NCBI GenBank assembly: GCA_013397695.1 | Contig: VYZI01000074.1 | Span: 687,296 to 751,295 of the forward strand | Length of the DNA stretch: 64,000 nt | Direction of reading: 5' to 3' | DNA from: Centropus unirufus | Lineage: Eukaryota > Chordata > Aves > Cuculiformes > Centropidae | In this document: positions 13,087 to 24,470 of the stretch, piece after piece | How positions within the stretch are numbered: the stretch's first letter is position 1 | Layout: every line of letters begins with the position of its first letter | Notes under the pieces: model-generated | Databases searched by the model: none | Seen by the model: only the letters and a program-made list of their open reading frames with translations | Told to the model about the DNA's origin: nothing | Translations under genes and position numbers: made by a program

Positions 13087-13974
13087 TTTGGGAACTAGGG
13101 CCACCCTACTCTCCCTTTTTTTATCCATTGCTTTCTGTTACCTCTCCTTCCCTACCACAAGCACCAAGCATCCAGCTTAGAGAGAGATGGGGTGATGCGG
13201 CACCCCATGGGTGGGGTGTGTGACCTCTCCTCCACACAGTTTTCAGGTATCACCACTGCTCCAGTGACTTTCCCCCACCCTGACAGAGAAACACAGCAGC
13301 AGCTAAGTTCGAGGAGGTGAAGGCTCTGTAGGGGGCCGCAGTCCCACAATGGGACATAGTCTCCCCGTATGTCTCTGTCACAGATCTTCCTAAGGTACCT
13401 TTTAAGGGGTCTGGACCTCCCAGGAGTGGAGAGGCTGGGGCTCTGCAGCAGTGTTGTTCTGAGAAAATGGGGCTTTTCCCCACTCAGCTTGTTCTGAAAA
13501 AAAATGTGATGTTGGAAACATTCCCTCACATTCAGGGCTCACGCCAGGACATTTGGTACCCTAGTCCTGGACCCCACGGAGTCCTGCAGCCTACAGTCCT
13601 GCAGGAGACCTCACAGTCATTACGAACCAGGCAGCACCAGGAGCCAGAAGGGTTGAAGCCTATTTACCTCCTCTTGGCATCCCTTTTCTTAGTGGCATCA
13701 AGGGCAAGGTCTCCAGCCTAGCTCCTAGTTTTGTCTGTCTGTTTACTTGTCCAGCAGGAACCAGCTGCTAGCTTTGCAGTGTCTGGAACACTCAGATTCC
13801 AGTTCCGTCGGCCTTTCTATGGCTGTTCTAACAAATTGTTTTATTAATAATTATTATGGTTGACTTACATTGTCCCACTCCACAGCGTCTGAGTTAGCTT
13901 TACAGGGCAGTCACTTGCAAGCCTTGTCCCCTGACACAGCTCCTTTTTTCCATGGTGTGCCTGATCTGCATGTA

Positions 13975-14420
13975 ATTCATGGCTCAGCTGGGATTTCTGT
14001 GGCATAAATAGCATTACACCATTATGAAATGACAATAGATGCCAGAGCCGCTATCCATTGAAATGGAGCCCAGGAGTGCAACTTCTACCAGACGGGCAAC
14101 GACTAGGTTTGCAAGTGTAACCAAATCCTACTGTTAATTCCAGCTCTGTTTGGGCATCTGTAACAACTGGTTATGTTGTAAGACCACGACGGCTTCCAAG
14201 TAAGAAATCACAGCGTTCTCATTATGTGCTGAGTGTTCATCACATCAGATCCATTTCTCAGCATTTAATGTTAATTACTAGCTTGGTTTTGTATTAGCTG
14301 AGAGCTAAATGATGTAGTACTGCAGAAAACTATTAAGATCTGCGTCACATAGGCAAACACAACCATCCACTTCCAGAATGTGAAATGGATAATGAATGGG
14401 TATAAAGGAGTTCTCAGAAA
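13975..14420. promoter_or_regulatory. Candidate conserved non-coding element (motif-based)
   Basis: This stretch has no repeat, no open frame of note and balanced composition, with a homeodomain-type run TAATGTTAATTA at 14267-14278 and scattered CpG retained (near 14050, 14090 and 14190) in a CpG-poor background. That texture is typical of conserved vertebrate enhancers, but conservation cannot be seen from one sequence. The call is inference only. Confidence 0.2.
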
Positions 14421-17400
14421 CCCCAGCTGAACGCATTCAAGAGCGGCGCTTCCTCTTTAATGGGCTCTCTGCCAGAATGACACATCACTCTGCCTCACTG
14501 AAGTAATTTATAAACTGTCCTTCACAACACTCTTTCTTCCCCGCGTGTGCTGCATCTCCCCCACTCCTGGACAGTAACAGAAGGAGGATGCACCTGACAG
14601 TAAAATTCTGCACTGTTCAGAAAGAGTAAAACTCTTGGAAAAAGCAAGAACCAAACTTTCCTCAGGACTACGCCTGGAGGGGAAGGGTGGGCAGGGCAAT
14701 GTGGAAAGCAGAGCTGCACAGGAGTTGGCTACCAACCAAAATCCCAATTCTTTGAGGCTGACTTGGGTTTTCCACTGAAAAGCACTGCCTTGGTTTCAGA
14801 CTGTAAAGCAATATCTGAAGGCATCCTGTGTAGTTCCCTGCATTCCTGGAGAAAGCCAGGCCAGAGCTGGAGGTTGGAGGAAAGGTCTGCGAGGTTTACA
14901 CAGCGATCCCCCAGAGGGAAGGTGCTGAGTTGTATCACAGAGAGTGTTTTTAAAGGGAGGGAAAGGAGCTTGCTAAAATCTCTTTGTACCTTCCCCTCCC
15001 TCCCTCTCCTTCTGCCCAAGCACGCTCCCATACGAGTCACTGGTGGCTGTCACAGACTTAAGATACCCACTGTGCACAAGAACACAGACCTTATTCAGAA
15101 CACATGAAAAACTAGACCCAGAGATAGGGTATATAAGAGAGCATAGGACAATTTTAACCAACCTGTAGGTCTAACAAATAACTGACAAGATTTTTGCCTG
15201 TAGCGTTCAAAGGAGATTAATTCTGAAGACAGGGGCTTGAAGAAAGGGAGAGAGCAGCGCACATTTTTAATGAGGAGTTCCTCCCAAGCCTGAGGAAAAA
15301 ATAGCAGAGGTGCTTGCTTGTGGTTGATAAAGGTGGAAACTCACCTCCTAAAGAAAATGAAGCTTTACGGGCAGGGTGGGGATAGCATCTAATAAAACTT
15401 GTAAGTAAGGAGAAATTATTTCTGCCTGATATCACAAAGAGACAAGAGCAGTATAGGAATGTGATCACCAGAGAGAAGGGAGCCAGCAAAGAAAAAGTGA
15501 TGATGGAGTAGTCAAGGCAATGGGCTAAGGAAATGACCGTTGCAGTAAATCTCCCGCTGCAATAAAAATGTTAAGGTGCTGATGCTGAGAAGCTACGCAG
15601 ACAGCTAGGAAAGGTTATACGTAGGTGGAGTATGAACAAGAAATCTGCAAGACATAAACTTGGCACGTTTATTTAAAGAGAAAAGACTAATTACTTAGGT
15701 CATCAGAAAAAAACCCCAAAAAACACAAAAAACCCACCTAAGTAATTAAACTAATACATCCAATATCTGAAAATCCTTATACCAGAAGGACTGTTACACC
15801 CTTCTCAGGCAAGAGGAGTCAGCTTTTCTTTTAGGTAACTTGTCCAGCAATCACCTGATTCTTGACAGCAATTTTTTTGTCCACTGTTAGCTGTACATGT
15901 AACTATTTATACATGATCCTGCAGATGTTCTGTACTTGCAGTCTAGATGTGAAACTACAGGCTCGCATTGAAAGCACAGACAGGACCATAGCATGCAAAA
16001 ATGTTCCTAAGCAGCCAATTTCTAGGCAAAAATCCTTTAGTGGAATTTTAAAAGATCGCCCTGCCTTTAACCAGTTCCTTGTTATGGGATGCAGCACCGA
16101 GTATTGAATTTACACTACAGCAGATTTGGCAGCGGAGTTTAGAGTGCTGGGAGTTAAAAGAGAAACATTGCTGCTCAGTAGTCAACTTTATAAAGAGAAA
16201 CTGTCTGTTTGTCCTTCCTTGCTCCAGTTTCTTGGGCTTCAGGTGCCCTTCCTTTTCGTCTCTTTGAACATCCAGTGCTTCTGCCTAGATGTACCGAAGC
16301 CCCCCCGTTTCATCAAAACTATTGTTGGAAATTTCCACAATCACTGCCTTCTCCTACAGTTGGAGGAAAAGATGGCTTCTGACAATGAACTTCACATACA
16401 CGGAGACAAAAACTGCATTGTGTGGCTTGCTACTTGCCTTTGTTTCCCTGTTTTGCAGAATTTGCTTTTCTCCTCAACCTGCCAAGGGCTGCCAGGGACT
16501 AATATTGCCCACATGGTGTTGAATTTGTCAGTCAAACACTGAGCTTAGGACAGTGCACGTCTTCCTTTACAATTAAAATAAGCTTGCTAACTGGGGAAAT
16601 GTAAGGCTATCAACTCCAAGGAAATTTGACTTGTCCAGTAATCTCCTCCCTGTTTCAAGACTTTGTGATCTACACAGAAAGATACTACAAATTCTGTTAC
16701 CATAGCCCTTACAGCAATTCAGCTAAGTCCTATTGCATTACTTCAGTTATTTCATTTTCATCTTTAACAGCAGACTTCAACCTGAACACTCCTGTAAATT
16801 GAAAACAAATGTAGGTTAAATACCCAGCAGGGATTTCTCTCCCTACCCTAAAAGCTATTAAACACTTTCTCTCCTCCTAGAAGCACCAACAGACTCCTCC
16901 TTGTTAAGAAAAAAATTTACTACGACCACAAGTGAGCTTTCAGCAATTACTATAAGATAAAAAAATAAAGGCAGCAGCAGTAGTTGAGGGTGAAGAAGAA
17001 AGCTAAGGTAAGCACATACGTGTCTGTGGGGTTTCATAAGACCCAAATTAATTTTGCTGATATTAGTGAACTTTTACTCAGGACTAGAGCAGAAAGCTGA
17101 AAAAAAATGGTAGCTATTATATATAAATTTTGTAATTGATATCTACAAGGCATATTCACATTCCTATTGGTTTTGCCTTTCACCAGCCCCTACGTGTCTA
17201 GATTTTAACAATAATGTGCAAGCATATAGAGACAAAAGCTTAAGTCACCGTTTCACAAAAATATCTCCAGTTCAGGCAAGCAATATTTTAACAAGTTTTT
17301 TGTCACCCTGAGATCTCCCACAAAATCATCCACATGCAGCAACCCCTAAGGCTGATCAGATTTGCTGACAGCAAAAGCAAAACTGCCTAGAACTGATGTC

Positions 17401-19366
17401 ATGCTTTGGGGTGAAGGAGGCAGCCACTACAGGTGTTTGGTGCTGCTCTCAGGTAGTGCTGAGTCTGAAGGAAGCAAGGCTTTTTACAGCTCTCCATCAC
17501 TACTAAAAACCACTATCTCCTTGGTGCACCACAACTGTTTTGCAAGAATTGCTTTGCTGATCTGATGAGGATGTTGTGTTTAAAAGAGTGGCAAATTACA
17601 AGCCAGGAGGCACTCAAGCACTGAAGTGCCAGGGCTGAAAGGAATAAAATAATTCATTATTATTATTTTTAATAAACCATAAACATTTTGTGATTATGTG
17701 TTGAAAATGTATTCAGATCATCATTTGGGGCAGATGGATAGACTTTTATAGAGTGTCCTGCCAGGCGTGTTCTGACAGGACATGGCAGCATGGGTGAGCC
17801 CATTGCAGCTTACCTGCTTTCTCCTTCTGACTTAAGTCTGGGAAAGCCATGTTGCTGGATATTTCTTCTATCCACCTCTAGGATCAAATGAAGTAATTTT
17901 ATCGAATGGGGAAGGATCAGCTGGGGGTATGAGTTCTTCCAGTGGTGCCTCACTTGCAACAGGACCTTTAGAAAGAGCAGGGAAGGAGCCAAATCAGGGG
18001 ACACATTTCTTTGTGGCACAGGTCCCTTTCAGGCCACCGTGGTACCTCCATGTGCTCCATGTCTGTCAGGGCTGTGTGGAGCTCACTGGCCAGGACAAGG
18101 AAGAATTGCCTGACTGATGAAAACGACCATGCTGCTGAGCTTCTACATGCATTTCTCATTTGGAAGGATGCTTATTAGGAAGAAAAATTGTTACAATGAG
18201 ATGGAGCCAGATAAAATTAGGAAACTTAACTTTCTCATGGGTTACCTCAGTTTAGATGTACCTGTATCCCTTGCAAGATCCAGAAAGAAGCCAAAATGCA
18301 GTGTCGTCAGTGAATTGCAATCCATTCATCATTAAACTACTGAAAGATAAAAATGCTGTGATAGTACTTTGCTCTGCTTGATACAAGGCTATGGTCGAAA
18401 GACATTACCCATCCTTTATTTGCAAGGGACTGTTATTTTCATTATTACTGTATCACCTGCTACTGTTGTTACTATTAAATATTTATTAGAGACAACGACT
18501 GTCATTGACTTCTGCTTTTAGAAGTTTATAGCTAAGCAACTGTGGTAGTATTTGCAAGGGTGTTAAGGTTGACATAAAAATCTCAGTCTGAAAACATTTT
18601 CTAAATTCAGCCTTCTAGCATTGCCATCATTGTACTTTGAAAAATAATTTCATGAAGTGGCTTAATTTAGCCTAAGTATTCTTACCTTTCAGGATTTCTG
18701 TACCATCCTTTCATCACTATCAATGGCTCAAAGGTTTCAAAATACCTCAATGAGATGGGAAGGGAAGGACAAGGGACAGAGGTATCCACAAATGCCAAGT
18801 TTTGCCTTCTTCCTAGGCTGACTTCAAAGGCCCGTTTCTCAAAGACCTGTCTAGAGTAAGGGAAGAAAGAAAAGTAACTGCAGAAAGCAATTTGGGGGAC
18901 CTTAACAGACTTCAGATCTGGAGTGTCTTCTGGAGCCCTTACGCCTCAGCACAGCTGGAGCCAAGGGACATTGGTTTTCTAATTAAAGTTCCTTTAATAG
19001 TATCACCCTCCCTATTGTCATTGTGAAGCCTGGGAGAGAAGGAGAGGGAGAAAGTGGGCTGGAGTCACAAACTTGAACCTGGTGGAAAAGGTTTCTGACG
19101 AACATCATCTTTCTTTGTGAAAGCACAGTGATTTCTCCCACACAAGAGAAGTCCTCCGATGTCCTGTCGTGGGATGGTATCATAAAAGAGTGGCTCTGCT
19201 CTCTGTTGTGTGATGGTGCTGGCGAGCTGACAGGAGGCCAAGCAGCAGCTGAGCCAACAGGTTCAAATCTCCCAGGGTTGCCCTGGACTCTGGCTCAGCT
19301 TCGTTTGCTGGCCTTTAAGTGCAAAAGAGCATAGCCTGAGTCCCCTGGGAAGTTTGCACTAGAAAA

Positions 19367-19412
19367 TGAAAGAGAAAGGGAGAGAAAAGGAGAGAAAGGG
19401 TGAGAAAGTAAA
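19367..19412. repeat. Purine-rich low-complexity tract
   Basis: A run of GAAAGAGAAAGGGAGAGAAA-type sequence, almost pure A/G on the plus strand. It ends about 27 bp before the 20-bp palindrome at 19439. Such tracts can form triplex DNA or bind GAGA-like factors, but nothing here proves function. Confidence 0.75.
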
Positions 19413-19438
19413 AGCCTGTCCAGCAGAGGGAAAGTTGA

Positions 19439-19458
19439 TAATTAGGAGCTCCTAATTA
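19439..19458. repeat. Perfect 20-bp palindrome carrying two homeodomain cores
   Basis: TAATTAGGAG is followed directly by its exact reverse complement CTCCTAATTA, with no loop, giving a centre at the SacI site GAGCTC. Each arm carries the TAATTA core bound by many homeodomain proteins, so the site has perfect dyad symmetry suited to a dimer. The palindrome stops exactly at both ends (flanking bases do not pair). It sits right of a purine tract. A regulatory role is inference. Confidence 0.9.
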
Positions 19459-22400
19459 GGAGAAAGGATGTCAAACATTTCAAGGCTCTTTGGCTATAAG
19501 TCACCGACCTGGAACACCTTAGAGAAGAGCGAGTGTGGGTGTTCAGCAGGGACAGATGCTCCAAATTACTAATTATCCGTGCTTAAAAGAAAACTGTTTA
19601 AAGTTTACTGCCTTGTAGATTTCACTGGTAGGGTTACTTGTCAAAGGAAGTACATATGCATGGTACTAATGATAGCATTGAGTGGGATTTACAAATGACA
19701 TTTCTCTCCAACTTTCAAAGAATAATAGACGAGGGAGTGAAGAGCTAAGGAGTGCTTGTTTGGCTATTTCATTATTCTGGTATTGCCAAAAAAGTGGAGT
19801 ACTTCAGCTATGGCTTTTCCATCCTGAACTGTGACAAATTAGCGAAAAGACAAATATAGATAGATACACAGAAAGCACTATATATAAATGTGTGTGTATA
19901 TGTATTCTAGCATAAACTGTTTACCCCTGAATCATTACAGTGATCTCTTTTAGTCTGGCTAAAAATATGAATGTGGTATCATCAGATATGACCCAGAGGC
20001 AGCAGTATCAAAGATGCTACATTCTCACAAGCAATTGTAAAAAAAACAGGATTATAATAGCATTTTTGACGTTGAGCAGAGGTATTAGCAGACTGCTAAG
20101 AATGCATCCAGGCATGTCTGGCCCTCAGAAGAGCATCTTTTGGGGTTCACTATTAGAGAGCAGAAACTCCAGCCCCTGACCACAGTGCCAAGGAGAAGGA
20201 ACCTCCCACAGTTCCGCTCCTCTGACCTACTTATGTTTGGGTTGCTATTTTCATGTGAAGTGCTTGAAATCATCCTCATCATTACAGTAAAGAGAATTAT
20301 CTCCTGTTGTTTTCAATCTAGTCCCAAGAATAACCTTGGTGTGAGCAGGGAGCTCTTTCTCTGGTAGCTGTCTCCTTGCTGTCAGCTGGTCAGATGAAAG
20401 GTCAGCTGGCTCTGCTGGCTCCTTACATGGACCTAGTGCATCACATCCAACTGCCCCAAGCAAAGCAGCCCCAGGAGATGCCAGCTCATACTCCCTGCTT
20501 CCAAGATCCCATTCAGTTGTGGGATTCCCTTAATTCTACTGGTCAGCTGCAGCCCTCAAATATATATATTGCAGCTGTGGTGGTGCCAGTGTCTCATGGT
20601 CCAGCTGTTCTTCTTCCAGAGCAAAAACCCTATCCTGATATCATGGGAAGGTGGAGTGGATCCACATCCTCATATCAGGCCTTTCCCAGCAAGCAGTTTG
20701 TGGGTGACTTCCTATCTGTCCTGCTGTTGGATTGACATAGAGAGAGTGGAATAAGGTTAAAAGCTGGGACCTAAAATACTTAATGGTGGCCTTTGGGCAC
20801 ATGGAGGGAGCACAGGCTCATGTTGGCCTCACCACTAAAAACTGGAATATTTTGTCAGTCCCAGGCAATTTGTCCCCCAACTGCAGTACAGCCTAGAGTT
20901 CCTTACATTAAATCACTATTGTAGCAAGAATATAAGAATCATAGGGTGATCAGACATAGCCCCCCAAGGAATCCAGCTCTGGATGCACAGTCCTAGCAAA
21001 CTTCATTCATAGTGTTACCCACAATGGCCATTCTGCCTAAGGAAAAACAGAGTCAGGACTTTTTGGCCCAAAGCCTAGACTATGTCAACAGAATTCTAGG
21101 AATCAAAGCTCCATTATATAAGACAAAATAAATGAAAAAATGAGAGGAAAAATAGGAGTATACAAAAATTCAGAGTCTGCAGTGGAACATCAGCTTAAGA
21201 GTCTGGGCACTGAGTCAAGGTACAGATCTTTTCCTTTTCTTCTTTTTTTTTCCCAGTTTGCCTGCTTTGCTTTAAAAGTGACTCATCCCCACACTCCCCC
21301 TTTCACTAGCACTTTCCATGTTGTTTCAAACACGCCCGTACATTTTAATGCTCAACAGGACCATCAAAACTGCCTGTTTGTTGACTGAGCATCTACATTT
21401 GCACATCCAAATTAGAGGGGCGAAAGGGATGTACGCGAACAGAAAATGCCTCAAACACATCACCAAGGTTAAAAGAACCATGGTGCGAGGCATGCTGCAG
21501 TCTTCAATGAACTGAAATGTGACTAAAGGCAGCATGTGACAGCCGTCTATATTTAGCAGTGGCTTTTGCTTTTACGCTCTTTGAGATACCCTGTCAGAAA
21601 AGCATCTATGTTTGTGCATCTCAGCAGAAGAATGAGCCCCTGAAGGTGTAGGAGATCCCTGGCAATGGTTTTGTATACATTCCAGTTGTTGCTGGGGCAT
21701 TTGTTTATACACATTGCAGACTTGCCTCCTTCCCACCTCTGGCACATTCTCATCCGCTCATTTGACCAGGGTGTATTTTAACCTGATGTAGCACAGTCAC
21801 TTCACCTTGGGCATCTTGCATCTCCTTGAGACACCTTTTCCACAAGTTGTCAAAAGAGAAGGCTTGAGAGCAGCTCATGGTGCTCCTCATCAAAGTGAGG
21901 TGGCTATCATCACTGTACGAGATAAGACACGTATTGCATATTCTTTTTTTTCTTTTTTTTTTTTAATGTCAGTTTGCATAGTCAAATGAGTGAAGAGTGT
22001 GTGTTTTGTGCAAGGTAAATTCATGTTGAACACAAATTGTCCTGAAGTGTTTTCTTTGGTTCAGAGAGATTCCATTAGTCATACAGAAAGAACTATATAT
22101 ATGGCTTTTTAAAAAAAATTACCTTGGTCTGCTGTTCTTTTAGGGAAGCAAGATTCTTTTGTTTTCTTTTGTTGCAGCTTTTCTCTTTTTGTTTGGTAAA
22201 CAAAAACATTTCTTACCTACTTGTATAACATGCATCCTTTTAGGTTATTTAATAGTTACAGAAAATGATACTTTTCTTTCACAGTCCCCTTTCTAGACTG
22301 TTTAAAGCCTGGCAGGACTACTTTTAAGGAGGACTTACAAACATTTAGATAACATGGTGATGCATGCATATAAGAACTTAAACAGCATTAACACTCTAAC

Positions 22401-23214
22401 TGGGATAAGCATTGGAGCATTCTCATTATTCCAGATTTCCATAAATAACATAAATTAACCTCCCAGCTATTTATATGCAGTACAATGCTACAATGGCCTT
22501 TTATTTCATTCCTTTTTTCTCCCCATTTGCTAAATCAATATTCAGCCAACATTCTGGGGATGGCATCCATTTTTTGCAACAGGCTGCACGAGCACAATGG
22601 GTGTTGCATAAGTTTACTGGGAAGCAGTCACCAAAATCCCTCACTGCAGGCCGTTGCTGCTCAATGCATGCCTCTCCACTAGGAGATTTGCAAAAACAGA
22701 AGTAAGGCTTGTTTTACAAGAAGCTCTACGTATTCTCATCCCCAAACAAGATGACCACTGAACCCATGTCAGCCCTGAGACTATAGAACAGTAAAAAGAT
22801 TTCTTTGAAGAGCCCAGGAAGGGGATAAAACTTTCATGCTCTGGACCTTGAAGAGATTCTTGGTCCTCAGCCCAGCTCTAGACCTATACTGTGTGTTTGC
22901 AGGGTTTGGGCATAGTATTTTGTGTGCTACCATAGCAACTGATGCTCACATATCTGCTAGCAGATGGCAATTCCAGGAAGGAGACCCGAAAATGTCTGTG
23001 TAGAAATCTTTGCATCCCTTGGACATTCTTCAGAAATACTCTACCTTCCAGGCTTCTCTTCCTGATGTTTCAGACATTGCTGGTTGGCTTGTGGCTTCGT
23101 GAAGTAAAAACAGGGCAAAAAGGGAGCTGCCCTATCAGGAAGACCGATAGTTGTTCTGGAGATATCAATATAATTTTTTTAAAAGCACAAAGCTAGGAGT
23201 CACATGGAAAATAT
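19459..23214. other. Unique non-coding DNA, no gene recognised
   Basis: No gene or named repeat. A T-rich tract occupies 21941-21964. A short (TA/TG)-rich patch lies at about 19858-19905. Open frames are at most 119 codons (20376-20735, plus) and have no recognisable domain. A fragment around 20937-20960 recalls a CR1 3' tail but is too degraded to call. Confidence 0.65.
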
Positions 23215-24470
23215 AATGTCACAATGGCTATCATGCAGGGAAGACATATCTCACAAATTTACTGGACTTTTATAAAGGAGGCAATGAGTACGTAGGTGTA
23301 GCTCATTTGGTTGATAGAATAGGAATGGATTTTTTACAAGGTTTCACAATACCCCTTACTAAGGGCTCTTAAAGATGCTGAACGAGGAGGAAAGTTTTCT
23401 CATGGATTGAAGTTAAACAAAGAGGAGGAATAAAACTTAAGGTCCTGTGGAGATCTATTCTGCTTTTGTGCCATTGAGCGTACTTACTAGCCGCCTAGAA
23501 AAGGCTATGGAGAGTAAGCTGATGAGGTTTATTGATGATATGAAGCCACTGAAGCTGTAAAAATGAATAATGACTGTGCAGAATCACAATTCAGTGCTAT
23601 GGTAGAAAGCAACAGGCCAATAAGATGTCAGACAAAATTCATTGCCTATGGACACAACACCTAAGCATGCAAGGAAAAGCAACCCCAACTTCAGAAATAC
23701 AGTGGTGGGTTTTGAGCTAACTGTTACCCCTTGGAAAAGTTATCTTGGCAGTGCAACAGCCTTTTCTACAAACCTATTAGCTCAGAGTTTACCAGCACCG
23801 AAAGAGCAAATGGCGTCTCAGGAACTGTAATAAAAGGAATAGAGACCAAAAGTCCTTGTTATTCCCGTATCTTGAACCACCTGTGAAATTCCACTCCTTC
23901 CATCTATCTTAATAAATAATACAATTCAATTTCAAAAACAACAGACAGTCAACAAAAGTGTTTGAAAGTATGGAAAGAAAGGTTCTAGAAGCAAGCCAAC
24001 AACTAGGAGACTTCCATCTAGAGAGAGATAGTGAGCAGGAAGATGACAGGCATCTAGGAAATCTTGAATGTCATAGAGGAGTTGGATAGAGAATGGTTAT
24101 TCACTCTTCCTATATGACAGGAAGTACATAGCATCAAATTTTGAACCGACCAGGTGGTAGTTTAAAAAAAAAAAGTGGCACTTTTTCACAAAGGGAAAGT
24201 TTTACAGAAGAGCTAATGCTACATGATGCTGTGAATCCCAAAAGTTAGGTTCCAAAAAACAATTGACAAAGTCATAGGGAAAGACTCTCCTGAGCTATTG
24301 TGCACAAAGATGCTTCATATGACTTAGGAAGTTTCTAGGCTAGAGATTGTCAGAAGCTGGGAATATACCTGCAGCCTTGTCACCCCAAAACTGTTTTCCT
24401 ATCCACTGTCAGTCACTGTCAGAGACTGGGTACTGAGGTCGTTGGGGCTTTGATCTGGACAGCCAAAATC
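23215..24470 (+). mobile_element. CR1 LINE, 3' half, sense; longest copy in the window
   Basis: About 1.25 kb following the sense order of an ancient amniote CR1. The left part, with 'ACTGGACTTTTATAAAGGAG' and 'TTTTCTCATGGATTGAAG', matches the region before the catalytic palm. At 23528-23539 the bases encode F-I-D-D followed by M-K, the reverse-transcriptase F-A-D-D motif with A to I. Next come 'TGTGCAGAATCACAATTCAG', 'GAGCTAACTGTTACC', 'GGAATAGAGACCAAAAGTCC' and 'TATCTTGAACCAC'. The 3' untranslated part includes 'GATGCTGTGAATCCCAAAAG', 'AAACAATTGACAAAGTCATA' and 'CAGAGACTGGGTACTGAG'. Stops and frameshifts are frequent, so it is inactive. The 5' end is truncated, as usual for CR1; an endonuclease domain is absent. 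Confidence 0.88.

Larger units (their letters stand above)
9813..19438. other. Unique non-coding DNA with minor features
   Basis: No gene is supported in this 9.6 kb. Contained items are listed separately: a weak MIR-like piece (10085), an exon-like segment (10301), a 12-bp tandem duplication (13063), an enhancer-like patch (13975) and a purine tract (19367). The longest open frames are 138 codons (16126-16542, plus) and 125 codons (13152-13529, minus); both overlap open frames in other phases or on the other strand, which is typical of chance. A (ATT)-rich patch lies at about 17655-17672. Confidence 0.6.

Noticed and set aside
20937..20965. GAATCATAGGGTGATCAGA, resembling an antisense CR1 3' terminus
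   Set aside because: The match ends after about 15 bp and nothing downstream continues it.
21941..21964. T-tract as a possible reversed poly(A) tail of a processed pseudogene
   Set aside because: The sequence on its right does not resemble any mRNA and no flanking target-site duplication is visible.
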